The notes below the pieces were generated by a model. That model did not search any database. It was not told the DNA's origin and was given only the letters and a program-made list of their open reading frames with translations. Below, in pieces: positions 19,035 through 28,710 of a DNA stretch of 64,000 nucleotides (position 1 is its first letter; the number at the start of each line of letters is the position of its first letter). The DNA is from Segnochrobactrum spirostomi (lineage in GTDB: Bacteria > Pseudomonadota > Alphaproteobacteria > Rhizobiales > Segnochrobactraceae). The position numbers and the translations under genes are program-made. Location: the NCBI RefSeq assembly GCF_009600605.1, contig NZ_VWNA01000003.1:124001-188000 (forward strand). The letters run 5' to 3'.

Positions 19035-20449
19035 CTGAACCTGCTCGTGTCCGCGGGCAGGACCTCGGAGGCGTCCGAAAACGCGCTCCCGATGATCTGC
19101 GGCAGGGTGGTGTCGAGGCCCGCGAGCAACTCGCGGTAAAGCGTGCAATAGCGCTCCCAGAGCGCGGCCGGCTCCGGCCCCGTGAGGAGCGGAGCGGTGT
19201 GGCTCAAGCTGCGGGAAATCTCGTCCGGCGCGATCCGTCCGAGCAACTGACCGACCGATGCCCGCAATGCCGCTCTGACCGCGGCTTCCCGCGGGTCCAT
19301 CGGCGCTGCGCTCGTGCGACCGTCGGGTGTGGGCGAGAACGCCTGTGGCGGCGCGGACTGGGCCGGGAAGGCCTGCGGCGGAAAGCCTTGCGGCGGAAGG
19401 GGCTGCGGCGGCGGCGCGAACGACGGCTGCGGGGCGAAGGGGGGCGGCGGCGCGAAGGTCCGCGCCGCGGCAGCACTCGGCGCAGGCTGCGGTTTCGCAT
19501 CGAACGTGGCCGTCAGCCCTTCGAGGAAGTCGAGCGGAATATCGATCCCTCCGGTGCGCACCACGTTCGCTGGAGGCGCACCGGAGGGCGGCTTCAGCGC
19601 GGGCGCACCAGTGGGAATGGCAGCCGACGGCCGCGCTGGCGCTCCGGGCGGCTGAATGTTGTTCGGAAAGGGCGGCGGCACTGACGACGGAATCGGCGGC
19701 AGCGATCCGAACAATGCGGCCTCGACCGCGGCAAGGCCGTGCAGACCGGATTCTCCCGGGGGGTGCCTCGGCTGGAGCGCCGCCAGTGGATCATCGCGTC
19801 GAGCGATGCCGGATTGATCCCAGCCGCCTGTTGGAGCCGGCTGTCGCGGCGTCGGGGGCAGGGTGTCGGACAGCAACGACGACGAACGCGGTGCCGGAGG
19901 CTGAAACAGGTCCGCGAGCGGCGCGTTGGACGAGAGCAGATCGGTCCGCCCGGCTTGCGGCGCTGAGGGTTGGCCTGGTGCGCGCGCCGGCGCAGGCATC
20001 AACGGCTCTCCGGCGAAGGAGGGCCGGGGCGTGGGAGGAAGAACCGGGGCGGTGTCGCTGCCGACCGCCGGGGAATCCAGACCGAAATTCTGCTGGGGAC
20101 GGGACGCTGCGCGTTGCGCCCCGCCTTCCTGAACCAACTCGACCTTCAGGGCGTAAGGACCGAGATAGAGGATGTCGCCCTCGCGCAAGGGCGCGGTTCT
20201 GCCGCGGCCGAGCGGGGACGACACGGTGTTGATGTACACGCCATTGGTGCTGATGTCGGTGATCGTGAACGCCCCGTTCGCGAAACCAATCAGCGCGTGC
20301 CGCCCGGACAGGGTGTTGTTGGGGTCCGCGAGGGTCCAGTCGCAGCTTGGGCTGCGGCCAATGGAGCCACCGGTCTCGCCAAATACCCATTGTTGCCGGA
20401 GGCCACCGTCGCCCGGATTATCGCCGATGGCCGACAGACGAACCTTCAT
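19031..20449 (-). CDS. fha: T6SS FHA-domain protein (Fha/TagH)
   Basis: This 472-residue protein has an N-terminal FHA domain (about 25-95: GSIGRSPSCDWTLADP, LSGRHALIGF, ITDISTNGVYIN) that binds phosphothreonine. A long Pro/Ala/Phe-rich linker follows (about 125-390, with repeats such as PPQAF and FAPPP). The conserved C-terminal VI_FHA domain comes last (REAAVRAALRASVGQLLGRI, ALWERYCTLYRELLAG). In the threonine-phosphorylation pathway Fha is the PpkA substrate that promotes assembly. Kinase and phosphatase genes in the same cluster support this. It sits between tssG and tssJ and shares an ATGA overlap with tssJ. The repetitive linker is the part most likely to vary between strains. Confidence 0.92.
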   Translation of the reverse strand: MKVRLSAIGDNPGDGGLRQQWVFGETGGSIGRSPSCDWTLADPNNTLSGRHALIGFANGAFTITDISTNGVYINTVSSPLGRGRTAPLREGDILYLGPYALKVELVQEGGAQRAASRPQQNFGLDSPAVGSDTAPVLPPTPRPSFAGEPLMPAPARAPGQPSAPQAGRTDLLSSNAPLADLFQPPAPRSSSLLSDTLPPTPRQPAPTGGWDQSGIARRDDPLAALQPRHPPGESGLHGLAAVEAALFGSLPPIPSSVPPPFPNNIQPPGAPARPSAAIPTGAPALKPPSGAPPANVVRTGGIDIPLDFLEGLTATFDAKPQPAPSAAAARTFAPPPPFAPQPSFAPPPQPLPPQGFPPQAFPAQSAPPQAFSPTPDGRTSAAPMDPREAAVRAALRASVGQLLGRIAPDEISRSLSHTAPLLTGPEPAALWERYCTLYRELLAGLDTTLPQIIGSAFSDASEVLPADTSRFR

Positions 20450-20603
20450 AATCTGTTATTGCCCCGTCTGCCCGGACTTGGAGCGCCCGCCCCAAACTCT
20501 GGCGCCCCAACTGTTGGTGGTGTCGATCGGCAAACAAATCGCGATGCGATTGGTATACTTCGCGGCAGCTTGATCCACCGTGGCAAGTGAAACACCGCGT
20601 CTG

Positions 20604-21551
20604 TTACACGATCACGACAATCGGGTGACGCGCGTCGGGAGCGAGCCACGTCGACCATCCGAGCGGCTCCTGACCGAGCGACCAAGTCGGTGCCGCCCCC
20701 GCCTCGAGCGTCAGTTCGTAGTCCCAGGTCAGCGGTGAATTCACCATGAGCGCGATGAGCGCCCGGATGGTCTCGAGGCCGTCGGCGCCTGGTAAGAAAC
20801 GGCGGAATGTCGCACGGTCCAGCGGTCCGAGCGCGACCCGGAACTTGCCGGCGCGGTCGGGCGTCCGCTCTCCGATCACGAAGTCGCCGCCGAGCGTGAC
20901 GCAGGTGGTTCCGAGCGACGCCCGGTACTCGGGCGGTATCTCGACCATCCGCAGAATGAACTCGTCGATCCGGCACGGCGCCCGCACCACCGCGGCGATG
21001 ACCTTCGCGACCATGTCGGCGGAGGCCGTGTACATCGCCATGGCGCCGATATAGGGCAGCAGCCGTCCACGCGGCAGCGGCAGCGCATCGTCATCGAGGT
21101 CGGGGGGCAGTCCGATCAACGCTCCGAGCCGGCGCGAGATCGAATCGTCGCCGGGTGCATCGATCCGCACTTCGAGGCGGTTGTGCCGCCAGATCTGGTA
21201 GAGCAGGGACACCAGCCGGTGGTGGAACACGTCGAGGAACGGCACGATAACGCCGCCCTCGCGGGCGTCCATCACCGCGAGCTCGGTATAGAACGGCGGC
21301 AGCGGCGACGTCGCCCCGGCCATGTTGAGGAAGTTGACGAGAACTTCGAACCGCCCGTCCGGCGTCTGTTTGACGCTGTGGAGGTCGGAGGGCGGGAAGG
21401 CGAAGGATGCGTTGGCGCGAAAGGCCACCGCCTCCCGCGACGCACCCTCGGTCGAGCCGATCGGCGGACGGTCGGGCGAGGCCCTCTCGATCGCCAGCGC
21501 GAGGGCGAAGAACGAGGACGCGGCCCCCGGTATCTCGTGCGTCTCGGTCAC
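20604..21551 (-). CDS. tssG: T6SS baseplate protein TssG
   Basis: This 315-residue protein belongs to the ImpH/TssG family: FFALALAIERASPDRPPIG near the N-terminus, ANASFAFPPSDL, SPLPPFYTELAV, and FLDVFHHRLVSLLYQIWRHNR, which is highly characteristic. The chosen GTG start at 21551 overlaps the tssF stop (GTGA); an open frame extends to 21584 but into tssF. TssG forms the baseplate wedge with TssE, TssF and TssK. A gap of 154 bp separates it from fha, the largest gap within the core, with nothing recognisable in it. Confidence 0.93.
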   Translation of the reverse strand: MTETHEIPGAASSFFALALAIERASPDRPPIGSTEGASREAVAFRANASFAFPPSDLHSVKQTPDGRFEVLVNFLNMAGATSPLPPFYTELAVMDAREGGVIVPFLDVFHHRLVSLLYQIWRHNRLEVRIDAPGDDSISRRLGALIGLPPDLDDDALPLPRGRLLPYIGAMAMYTASADMVAKVIAAVVRAPCRIDEFILRMVEIPPEYRASLGTTCVTLGGDFVIGERTPDRAGKFRVALGPLDRATFRRFLPGADGLETIRALIALMVNSPLTWDYELTLEAGAAPTWSLGQEPLGWSTWLAPDARHPIVVIV

Positions 21552-23283
21552 AAGACGTCCGCCGCGCCGAACCGCGACGCCCAATCATACGTCACCCGCG
21601 TCTCCGTTCCGACGACGCGGAGCTGATGCAGGTTGTTGATGTTGGAATAAGAGGACAGGAACGCATCGAGCACGGAGCCGAACAGAAACAGTTCGGCCTC
21701 GCCGCCGATCTTGCTTTCTTCCGCCGTCAGCGTCAGCCGCCGAATGCGGATCGGTTGGCCGTGCAGCATGGCGTCGCCGTCGCTCTTGCGGAATTCTCTG
21801 AGACCCTCGGTCAGCAGTTCGAGCCGCCGCTTCGCCGTCGCATCGTGCAACGCTTGGAAATCGTGGGCGGCGAGCGCCGTCCGAAGACCGGAGACATCTG
21901 CCATCGAGCCGAAATTGCGGGCGAGATTGGCGACGAGGCGCCACAGCAGAATGTCGGCGATGGGAGGTGGCGCCTCCGGGGTGGGGGCGTTGAGGTTTGC
22001 GAACGAGAGATGGGCCGGCGTGTTGGGCCCAGGCTGATCGATCTCTCCCGGCGCCAGAAGCTCGGCGATCTTGCCGTTAGAACACGAAAGCCGAAGCGAG
22101 AGCACTTCGGCGTTCGGGACGGTCTCCGGATCGGCGAAGGAGAAATAATGCAGGAGATTGGAGCCGACGACCGGGGAGGCGACCCGGACGCGGAACCGGG
22201 TCGACAGGTCGCGGCGGTCCACCATCGCTTCGCTGTAGAGTTCGAACGGGCGAAATTCAACGCGGTCGGCACGCCCCTGCACGTGGCCATAGGCGCGTTT
22301 CACCGCGTGGATCGAGTGCGTGATCTCGGCAGGCAGAACCCGGTATTCGGTCTTCGCCCGATCGACTTCGATCGGCTGCGCCTCGGCGTTGAAGAGGTTG
22401 ATCGCCGGCGTCGCGTTGAGCCGGAACTGTTCCCGGCTCGGCCGGACGATCGCCGGGAAGGGGCGGCGAAAATCGAGCGTGAGCGTCAGTTCCGAGCCGC
22501 TCGAATCCTGAAGACCCGTCAGGCCGCCGATCTCGATGAACATGAACTTCTGGGGAAGCTCAGATATTCCTGCAGCAATCGGTAGCCGCTGAAGGCGGTG
22601 TCGGGCGCCGGGACCACGGCGTGAGCATTGTCGAAGCCGAGCGGCTTCACGTTCGACGGCATGATGGTGACGCTTTCGCCGATGTTGGTGCGTGCGGCAC
22701 CGCCGACGAAATTGCGCAACAGCCAGAGGTAGAGCGACCGGCCGATTTGCGGGTCGCGATCGGTGTTGAAATAGAGCCGCAGCGGTGCGGAGCCGAGCGC
22801 GCGCAAGGTGCCGCGCGGCAAGGTTTCGATGACGAGGGTGAGCCGGGCCGCTGATTGCCGGTTGTCGATCGTGACATCCTTGATCGTGAGCGGCATCACG
22901 TCGATGTCGTAGCAGGTGCGGAATGTGCAGGCGATGCCGGAGACGACGCGTGACCGGATCGCCGTTCCGCGGGGCACGCGTACGACATCCGGTGTGCCGG
23001 CCCCCGATTGTTCGAACGCCATCAGCGTCATCGGCGGGAGCGGCCGCAGATAATGCGGCCACAGCATCTGCACTAGGCCTTGGGCCACTTCGGGCAGGTC
23101 GCTGTCGAGCCGTTCGCGCAGCCGCGCGGTCAGAAACGCGAACCCTTCCAGAAGCCGCTCGACATCCGGGTCCGTCGCCTTGCGCGAGAGAAAGCTCGCG
23201 AGCTTCGGATTCTGCCGCGAGAACTCGTCGCCGAGATCGCGCAAGTAGGACAGCTCGTCTTCATAGAAGCGATTGAAGCTCAT
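21548..23283 (-). pseudogene. tssF: T6SS baseplate protein TssF, frame broken by one missing base
   Basis: The first frame starts MSFNRFYEDELSYLRDLGDEF, diagnostic of TssF (ImpG/VasA), and runs to SGYRLLQEYLSFP. The family sequence should continue with a (E/Q)KF segment; that continuation (QKFMFIEIGGLTGL) is found in the next frame and runs to the stop at 21548. The slip is at the four-base G run at plus-strand 22552-22555. One extra base gives 579 codons, normal for TssF. The gene starts between tssE and tssG, sharing a GTGA overlap with tssG. A real break here would remove the baseplate; a sequence error is the simpler explanation. Confidence 0.9.
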
Positions 23284-23359
23284 TGCGCTCTCTTCGGCCG
23301 CATCCGCGACCGCGGATGTCTCCGCGGTTTGCCACGGGTTTCGAGCAGCGGCCTCTTCA

Positions 23360-23779
23360 TCAGCCGCGCACCCGCATGAACCCGTCGTCGCCCAGCACCG
23401 TCTGGAAGATGATCTTGGCGTCTTCGTCGTTTTGCCGGATGCGCGCGTGGATATCGAACGTCAGGGAGAGCGGATTGAGCGGCGCCTTCACATGGCGAAC
23501 CGTCACGTCTTGAAGACGCGGCTCGAACGCGATGATCTGGTCACGCACCGCGGTGGCGATGATCTGGATCGCGTCGGGAAAGCGCCCGACGAGATCGTTG
23601 AAATCTGGGATGCCGAGGTCCGGGCGCGTCTCGCTGCACCCGGCCCTCGAATTCAGCACTCGCCCGAGATTGGCGATGATGCTCTCGACGAGCAGCGCGA
23701 CGTCGGTGGGGCCGCCCCGCGACTGCGGGGCGCCGTCCCGCGCGGCGGCGAGGCGCTCGAAGAGGCTGCGTTCGGCCAT
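23360..23779 (-). CDS. tssE: T6SS baseplate protein TssE (gp25-like)
   Basis: This 139-residue protein belongs to the gp25/TssE family, with MAERSLFERLAAARD at the start, a mid-segment LLVESIIANLGRVLNSRAG, then YGIPDF-like LGIPDFNDLVGRF, and C-terminal FEPRLQDVTVRHVKAPLNPL. It nucleates sheath polymerisation on the baseplate. It lies 22 bp after tssC and 76 bp before tssF. The length is slightly below the usual ~150-180 residues but all conserved blocks are present. Confidence 0.92.
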   Translation of the reverse strand: MAERSLFERLAAARDGAPQSRGGPTDVALLVESIIANLGRVLNSRAGCSETRPDLGIPDFNDLVGRFPDAIQIIATAVRDQIIAFEPRLQDVTVRHVKAPLNPLSLTFDIHARIRQNDEDAKIIFQTVLGDDGFMRVRG

Positions 23780-23801
23780 CTCGGTTCAGCCTTCAGCCAT
23801 C

Positions 23802-25283
23802 TCAGCTCTTATCGAGCTTGCCCTTGAGCGACAGCGTGAAGTCGGCGCCCATATATTTGAAGTGCGGCTGCACGGCCATCCCGACCCGGTACCAGCCCGG
23901 CTCGCCCTCGACGTCCTCGACCGTGATCGCCGCCTTGCGGAGCGGACGGCGCGAGCGCACCTCGGCGGAAGGGTTCTCCTGGTCGGCGACATATTGCCGG
24001 ATCCACTTGTTGAGCTCGGTCTCGAGCTCGACGCGGCTCTTCCAACTGCCGATGTTCTCCCGCTGCAGCACTTTGATGTAATGGGCCAAGCGGTTGATGA
24101 TGTACATGTAGGGCAACTGCGTGCCGAGCTTGTAGTTGAGCTCGGCCTCCTTGCCCTCTTCGGTGTTGCCGAAGAATTTCGGCTTCTGCACGGAGTTCGC
24201 GGAGAAGAAGGCGGCGTTGTCGGAACCCTTGCGCATGGTGAGGGCGATGAAGCCCTGCTCGGCGAGCTCATACTCGCGGCGATCCGAGACGAGGACCTCG
24301 GTCGGGATCTTGCTCTGAAGTTGCCCCATCGCTTCGAAATTGTGGATGGGGAGGTTCTCGACGGCGCCGCCCGATTGGGGTCCGATGATGTTCGGGCACC
24401 AGCGGAACTGCGCGAAGCTCTCGGTCAGGCGGGTCGCGAAGGTCGCGCTCGCATTGCCCCACAGATAGTTCTCGGTCTTGCCCGCGACGCCTTCCGTATA
24501 ATTGAACGACTTGGTCGGGACGAGATCCGGCCCGTAGGGCAGGCGGAGCATGAAGCGCGGCATCGCGAGCCCGAAATAGCGGGCATCCTCGCTCTCGCGG
24601 AAGCTGTTCCACTTGGCGTATTTCGGGCCCTGGAACACCGACTCGAGATCCTTGAGGTTCGCCACCTCTTCGAACTTCTCGACGCCGAACATCGAGGGCG
24701 CGGCGCCGCCGATGATCGGCGCGTGGGCCATGGAGCCGACCGCGGCCATATATTGCATCAGCTTCACGTCCTGGGCGCCGGGGCCGAACGTGTAGTTGGT
24801 GATGACGGAGCCGATCGGCTGGCCGCCGAACTGGCCGAACTCGGCCGTGTAGACGTGCTTGTAGAGTCCGGAGCGCACGATCTCCGGTGCGTCCTCGAAG
24901 TCGTTCAGCAGATCATCCTTCGAGGCGCTCAGCATCTCGAGCCGGATGTTCTGCCGGAAATCGGTCCGATCGACGACGAACTTGAGCGAGCGCCAGGCCG
25001 ACTCGAGCGTCTGGAATTTCTCGTTGTGGACGATCGCATCGATCTGCGCGGACAGCTTGCGGTCGATCTCGGCGATCATCTGGTCGACGACCGCGTTGTT
25101 GATCTTCTCGTCGGCGCGGGTCGGCTTCATCAGTTCGGAGATGAAGGCAGCGACGCCGCGGCGGGCGACATCGTAGCCGTCATCGCTCGGCCGCAGCCGG
25201 GTTTCCGACAGGATCTGGTCGAGGAGAGATTCGGTCTCCGCGACCGGGGCGGCGCCTGCCTGGACCTGGGTTTCCGTGCTCAT
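23802..25283 (-). CDS. tssC: T6SS contractile sheath large subunit TssC
   Basis: This 493-residue VipB/TssC protein contains FQTLESAWRSLKFVVDRTDF, ISVIGDF-region equivalents, FEEVANLKDLESVFQGPKYAKWNSFRESEDARYFGLAMPRF (cited in part), LWGNASATFATRLTESFAQF and C-terminal QPHFKYMGADFTLSLKGKLD. It assembles with TssB into the contractile sheath. It lies 35 bp downstream of tssB. The extended family match over the whole length leaves no doubt about identity. Confidence 0.97.
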   Translation of the reverse strand: MSTETQVQAGAAPVAETESLLDQILSETRLRPSDDGYDVARRGVAAFISELMKPTRADEKINNAVVDQMIAEIDRKLSAQIDAIVHNEKFQTLESAWRSLKFVVDRTDFRQNIRLEMLSASKDDLLNDFEDAPEIVRSGLYKHVYTAEFGQFGGQPIGSVITNYTFGPGAQDVKLMQYMAAVGSMAHAPIIGGAAPSMFGVEKFEEVANLKDLESVFQGPKYAKWNSFRESEDARYFGLAMPRFMLRLPYGPDLVPTKSFNYTEGVAGKTENYLWGNASATFATRLTESFAQFRWCPNIIGPQSGGAVENLPIHNFEAMGQLQSKIPTEVLVSDRREYELAEQGFIALTMRKGSDNAAFFSANSVQKPKFFGNTEEGKEAELNYKLGTQLPYMYIINRLAHYIKVLQRENIGSWKSRVELETELNKWIRQYVADQENPSAEVRSRRPLRKAAITVEDVEGEPGWYRVGMAVQPHFKYMGADFTLSLKGKLDKS

Positions 25284-25318
25284 GGGTGCTTGTCTCCGGA
25301 CTTCAGCGGCGCAGCGAA

Positions 25319-25828
25319 TTATTCGGCGGGCTTGGAATTGCCCAGGATCTCGGCGACGAGGCGGTCGCGAACCGCCTGGTCTTCGAGGGCGCCCTGGATG
25401 ACCTTGCGGAAGGCGGGGATGTTGCCGAGCGGCCCCTTGAGCGCCAGCAGCGCCTCGCGCAGTTCCACGAGCTTCTGCAACTCCGGTACCTGCTTGACGA
25501 TCTGATCGGGCTCGAAGTCGCGCATGCGCTGGAACGACAGCGACAGCGCCATCTTGTCGGGCTCCTCACCGTCCGCCACGTCGTCGAGCTTGTTGTCGAC
25601 GCCGAGGTCGAGCTTCAGATCGAAGCTGCGCATCACGTCGTCGAAATTGTCCTTGTCGACGCCCACCAGGGGCCGTTCCTCGACGGGGCGGTCGTCCGCC
25701 CGCATCGTATAATCGCCGACCATCAGGAGCTTCAGCGGAAGTTCGACTTCCTCCTTGGCGTTGCCCGTAGCCGGCTTGTAGCGGATGTTGACGCGCTCCT
25801 TGGGAGCCACCGAGCTTTCATTCGCCAT
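25319..25828 (-). CDS. tssB: T6SS contractile sheath small subunit TssB
   Basis: This 169-residue VipA/TssB protein starts MANESSVAPKERVNIRYKPA, followed by VELPLKLLMVGDYTMRADDRP and RNFDDVM-like KDNFDDVMRSFDLKLDLGV. The C-terminal part is helical (LVELREALLALKGPLGNIP) and ends EILGNSKPAE. It interlocks with TssC to build the sheath that ClpV normally recycles; clpV itself is not in the window. It follows tssA by 36 bp. Confidence 0.96.
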   Translation of the reverse strand: MANESSVAPKERVNIRYKPATGNAKEEVELPLKLLMVGDYTMRADDRPVEERPLVGVDKDNFDDVMRSFDLKLDLGVDNKLDDVADGEEPDKMALSLSFQRMRDFEPDQIVKQVPELQKLVELREALLALKGPLGNIPAFRKVIQGALEDQAVRDRLVAEILGNSKPAE

Positions 25829-25864
25829 GACGTCGAACCTTGCTGTTCAGGTCGCAGGGATGGG

Positions 25865-27595
25865 TTAAACGGGAAGACGCGCCGCGCTCGCCGGATCGAG
25901 CCGGGCGAGCAGTGCGCGGGCCTGATCGGCGGCCTGTTTGTGGACTTCGGGACTGAGAACTTTCGGCGCCTCGGGACGGCTCAGCGCCTGGAGCCACATT
26001 TCGCCGGCGCGTGCCGCGAGGGTTGGCTCCCAACGCTCGAGGCCATGCTCGTCCACGAGGCGTTCGAGGTGAGCGAGCAGCGGCAGTGCGACCGGGACCA
26101 TGTCGTGATCGAGGCAGATACGCGCCTGCTCGAGCCGGGCGACGAACGCCGCGCGGCCTTCCTCGCCCCGTGTCGCCGCCGAAAGCCGTGTCAGCGCTTC
26201 CTTCGCCTTGCCGCTTGTGGCGAGGGCGCGCGCCTCGTCGATGGCGCTTGAGCCGCCCTCGGCCGACCCCGACTGTCCCGCATCCGCGCCGAGCACCTTG
26301 GTCTCGATCCAGGTGCGCGTCGCGCCGTCGGCAAACGGCCGTCCGTCGGAGAAGGCGAGATCGACGAGGCTTGGCAGGCGCTTCAAGAGGCCGGCGAGAG
26401 CGGTGGTCACCACGCTCTCGGCGCGGTCGAATTCCGGCCCGAGCGCGTTGAAGCACTCGACGACGATGCGTTGGCCGTCGAGCCAGAAGATCGAAGACAC
26501 GAGCAGCGACTCGGCGCTCACCAGCGCCTCACGAACGAAGCCGTCACGCCGCTGGCTGGCGATGGTGGACAGGCGATCGGCCGAAGGCGCCGGCAGCAGG
26601 GTGCGGCCGTCCCGGTTCACCGGGCTCTGGCGCACGGATAGGAAGGCCGCGGTGCGGGCGAGGAGATAGCCGCGCGGGTCGGCGAGGTCGGCGGCGCGCA
26701 GCGTCGCGGCAAATTGCCGGAGGCTTGTCTCGAGCTGACCGATGCCGCGATCGATATCGGCGGTTGAGGCGTCGGCGGGTGGCATCGCTGGCGCGGCCGG
26801 AGACCGAACGGCGGGCGCCGGACTAGGGGCCGGTGGCGCCACAGTCGCCGCTGGCCGAGCATCGGCCGCCGGCGTGGTCGCCGGAGCCGGCACGGGTTGC
26901 GCCGGAGCGGCGGGGGCAGGTTCGACGGCATTCGCGGTGGGCTCGGGCGCGCCGGGCGCCGCAGCGGCGGGTGCCGCGCTTTGCGCCGCCGGCGGCGGGC
27001 TCGCCTTCGCCGCGTCCGCCGCGCGCTGCTGTTTCGCGGTCTGGACGAGCGGGCGCAGCAGGCGAATGAGGTCGCCGTAGCCTGGGCTCTCCTTCGTGAA
27101 GCGGGCGGACGACAATTTATCGAGCGCGTCCACGAGGTCGCCCGTCGCGACCACCGCCTCGGCGTCCGCAGGTGTCGGCGTGCGGTCGGCGAGCAAGGTT
27201 GCGAGGCGCTGCGACAGCCAGTCGAGGGCGCCGCCCCGGGCGCGTTCGCGCTTTACCGGGGGCTGCATGCCCTCCCAATAAAGGTCGATCATGTCGTGGA
27301 GGACGGTGAGGCCGATCACGGCCCCCGCCCATCCCTCGGTGCGCGCGACGCCATAGGCGAACCACGTCGCGACGAGAAGATCCTTGCTCTGTTCAGCGAG
27401 AATCTGCCGAGACTGCGCGATGATCCGCGACCACGGCAGACTTGCCGGCCCCTCGGTGTCGAGCCGCCGGATCTCGCTCTGCAATTCTTCGAAGGCGGGC
27501 TCTTCGCGAATGTCCCGACCGGCCGGATCGTCCGCCCCCGGAATCGGCGAGCGGCCGAGGTCCAGGCGCTCGTCATCAATTCCGGACACGGACAT
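25865..27595 (-). CDS. tssA: T6SS cap/assembly protein TssA (ImpA family)
   Basis: The protein is about 576 residues. It has an N-terminal ImpA-like domain (about 10-190: DIREEPAFEELQSEIRRLDT, LVATWFAYGVARTEGWAG, LYWEGMQPPVKRERARGGALDWL), then an Ala/Pro-rich linker (about 195-275), and a C-terminal VasJ-like domain (RGIGQLETSLRQFAATL, FWLDGQRIVVECFNALG, LLAHLERLVDEHGLERWEP). The ATG at 27595 is preceded at good distance by GGGGGAAGG; an in-frame GTG lies at 27601. It is the first gene of the leftward cluster, so the promoter for the whole T6SS is probably in 27596-27883. Confidence 0.92.
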   Translation of the reverse strand: MSVSGIDDERLDLGRSPIPGADDPAGRDIREEPAFEELQSEIRRLDTEGPASLPWSRIIAQSRQILAEQSKDLLVATWFAYGVARTEGWAGAVIGLTVLHDMIDLYWEGMQPPVKRERARGGALDWLSQRLATLLADRTPTPADAEAVVATGDLVDALDKLSSARFTKESPGYGDLIRLLRPLVQTAKQQRAADAAKASPPPAAQSAAPAAAAPGAPEPTANAVEPAPAAPAQPVPAPATTPAADARPAATVAPPAPSPAPAVRSPAAPAMPPADASTADIDRGIGQLETSLRQFAATLRAADLADPRGYLLARTAAFLSVRQSPVNRDGRTLLPAPSADRLSTIASQRRDGFVREALVSAESLLVSSIFWLDGQRIVVECFNALGPEFDRAESVVTTALAGLLKRLPSLVDLAFSDGRPFADGATRTWIETKVLGADAGQSGSAEGGSSAIDEARALATSGKAKEALTRLSAATRGEEGRAAFVARLEQARICLDHDMVPVALPLLAHLERLVDEHGLERWEPTLAARAGEMWLQALSRPEAPKVLSPEVHKQAADQARALLARLDPASAARLPV

Positions 27596-27883
27596 CGTCA
27601 CGACCTTCCCCCATACGGCTCGATGCGAATAGAGCCGCGCAATGGGACTATGACGACTGTTCGTTGACAGCCGTGTGAAAGTGCCCCGCTGCGGAATTCT
27701 TCCGTGTTCTGAAATATTTGAAGTTGTATCTAATTATTTTTCTTGACCCGCCGACCGGGCGTGGGCGGCCGTCTCGCAACGCCCGGCCTCGCGTCAGGGG
27801 AGCGGATCCCGCCCGAAGATGTCAGGGCGGCACCCGGCACGACGAAGCCTTTGGTGAAGCCACGTTCAAAACGACCGCTACTC
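27596..27883. promoter_or_regulatory. Upstream region of the T6SS cluster
   Basis: This 288-bp non-coding stretch separates tssA from the end of the SDR gene, both on the minus strand. It includes an AT-rich block around 27705-27745 and a short inverted repeat CGGAA-TTC-TTCCG at 27693-27705. The T6SS promoter is likely here because no other gap of this size exists upstream of tssA. I cannot assign reliable -35/-10 hexamers or a known regulator site. Confidence 0.4.
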
Positions 27884-28710
27884 TCACCGCGTGCGGCGAT
27901 CCACGGCACTTACCGCCTTTATCGCGCGCCGCTGCTTCGAGCGCAGATACGGACCCAGCAGATCCTGGAGGTGCATCTGGATCTTGAGCGGTGTGCCCGT
28001 CGTTACCAAAAACTGTCCCTTCATCGCTGCCTTGAGAATATCGCGCGCGACGACCTCGGCCGAGAAAACGCCACCGCCCTCTGTGAACCGCTGGGTCGAG
28101 GCTGGCTTGGTCTTGGCTTCCTCGGCCAGTTGCGGCGTATCGGTATCGGGCGGGAAGGCGATCGTCACCGAGACCCCACGCTGGGCGAGTTCCACACGCA
28201 AGACCTCGGCGAGGCCCCGAATGGCATATTTCGACGGAGCATAGGCCGAATATCCGTGCACGCCGACGAGTGCCGCTCCCGAGGAGACAAAGACGAGCCG
28301 CCCCCCTCGTTGGCCAAGGCCGCGACGGACGCTTCGGCGAGATGCAGGCTGCCGAAATAATTCGTCTGCATCTGGTTGATGTGATCCGCGAGCGGCTGCT
28401 GCGCGAAATGGCCGGGCTTCGCGATCCCGGCGTTGGCGATCGCGAGCCCGAGTTGCCCGAAGGCATCGAGCGTCGCATCGACAGCCTGCCGAACATCGCG
28501 ATATTGCCCGACATCGCCGCAATACGTGAGCACCGGAGCGCCACTCACCGCGCGCAATTCTGCTTCGGCGTCACGGAGCTTCCGTGCATCGCGTCCCATG
28601 ATCGCTACCGGGCGGCCGGCTTTAACAAGCATGCGAGCCATGGCGAGGCCAATGCCACTGGAACCGCCGGTGATGAGGGCCGGGGCTTTGGGAGAAAGGG
28701 GCGCGGCCAT
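27884..28710 (-). pseudogene. KDSR-like short-chain dehydrogenase, frame broken by one missing base
   Basis: The restored protein is 275 residues. The first frame (ATG at 28710 with AGGAG seven bases upstream) shows the Rossmann motif TGGSSGIG and the NAG motif AIANAGIAKPGH. At the C6 run 28301-28306 the frame slips. The second frame resumes GRLVFVSSGAALVG and contains the catalytic YSAYAPSKYA. It also contains PPDTDTPQLAEEAKTKPAST, the signature of 3-ketodihydrosphingosine reductases. One added base gives 276 codons. KDSR reduces 3-ketosphinganine in sphingolipid synthesis; whether this paralogue does so or reduces another ketone is unknown. No serine palmitoyltransferase is nearby. Confidence 0.8.
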
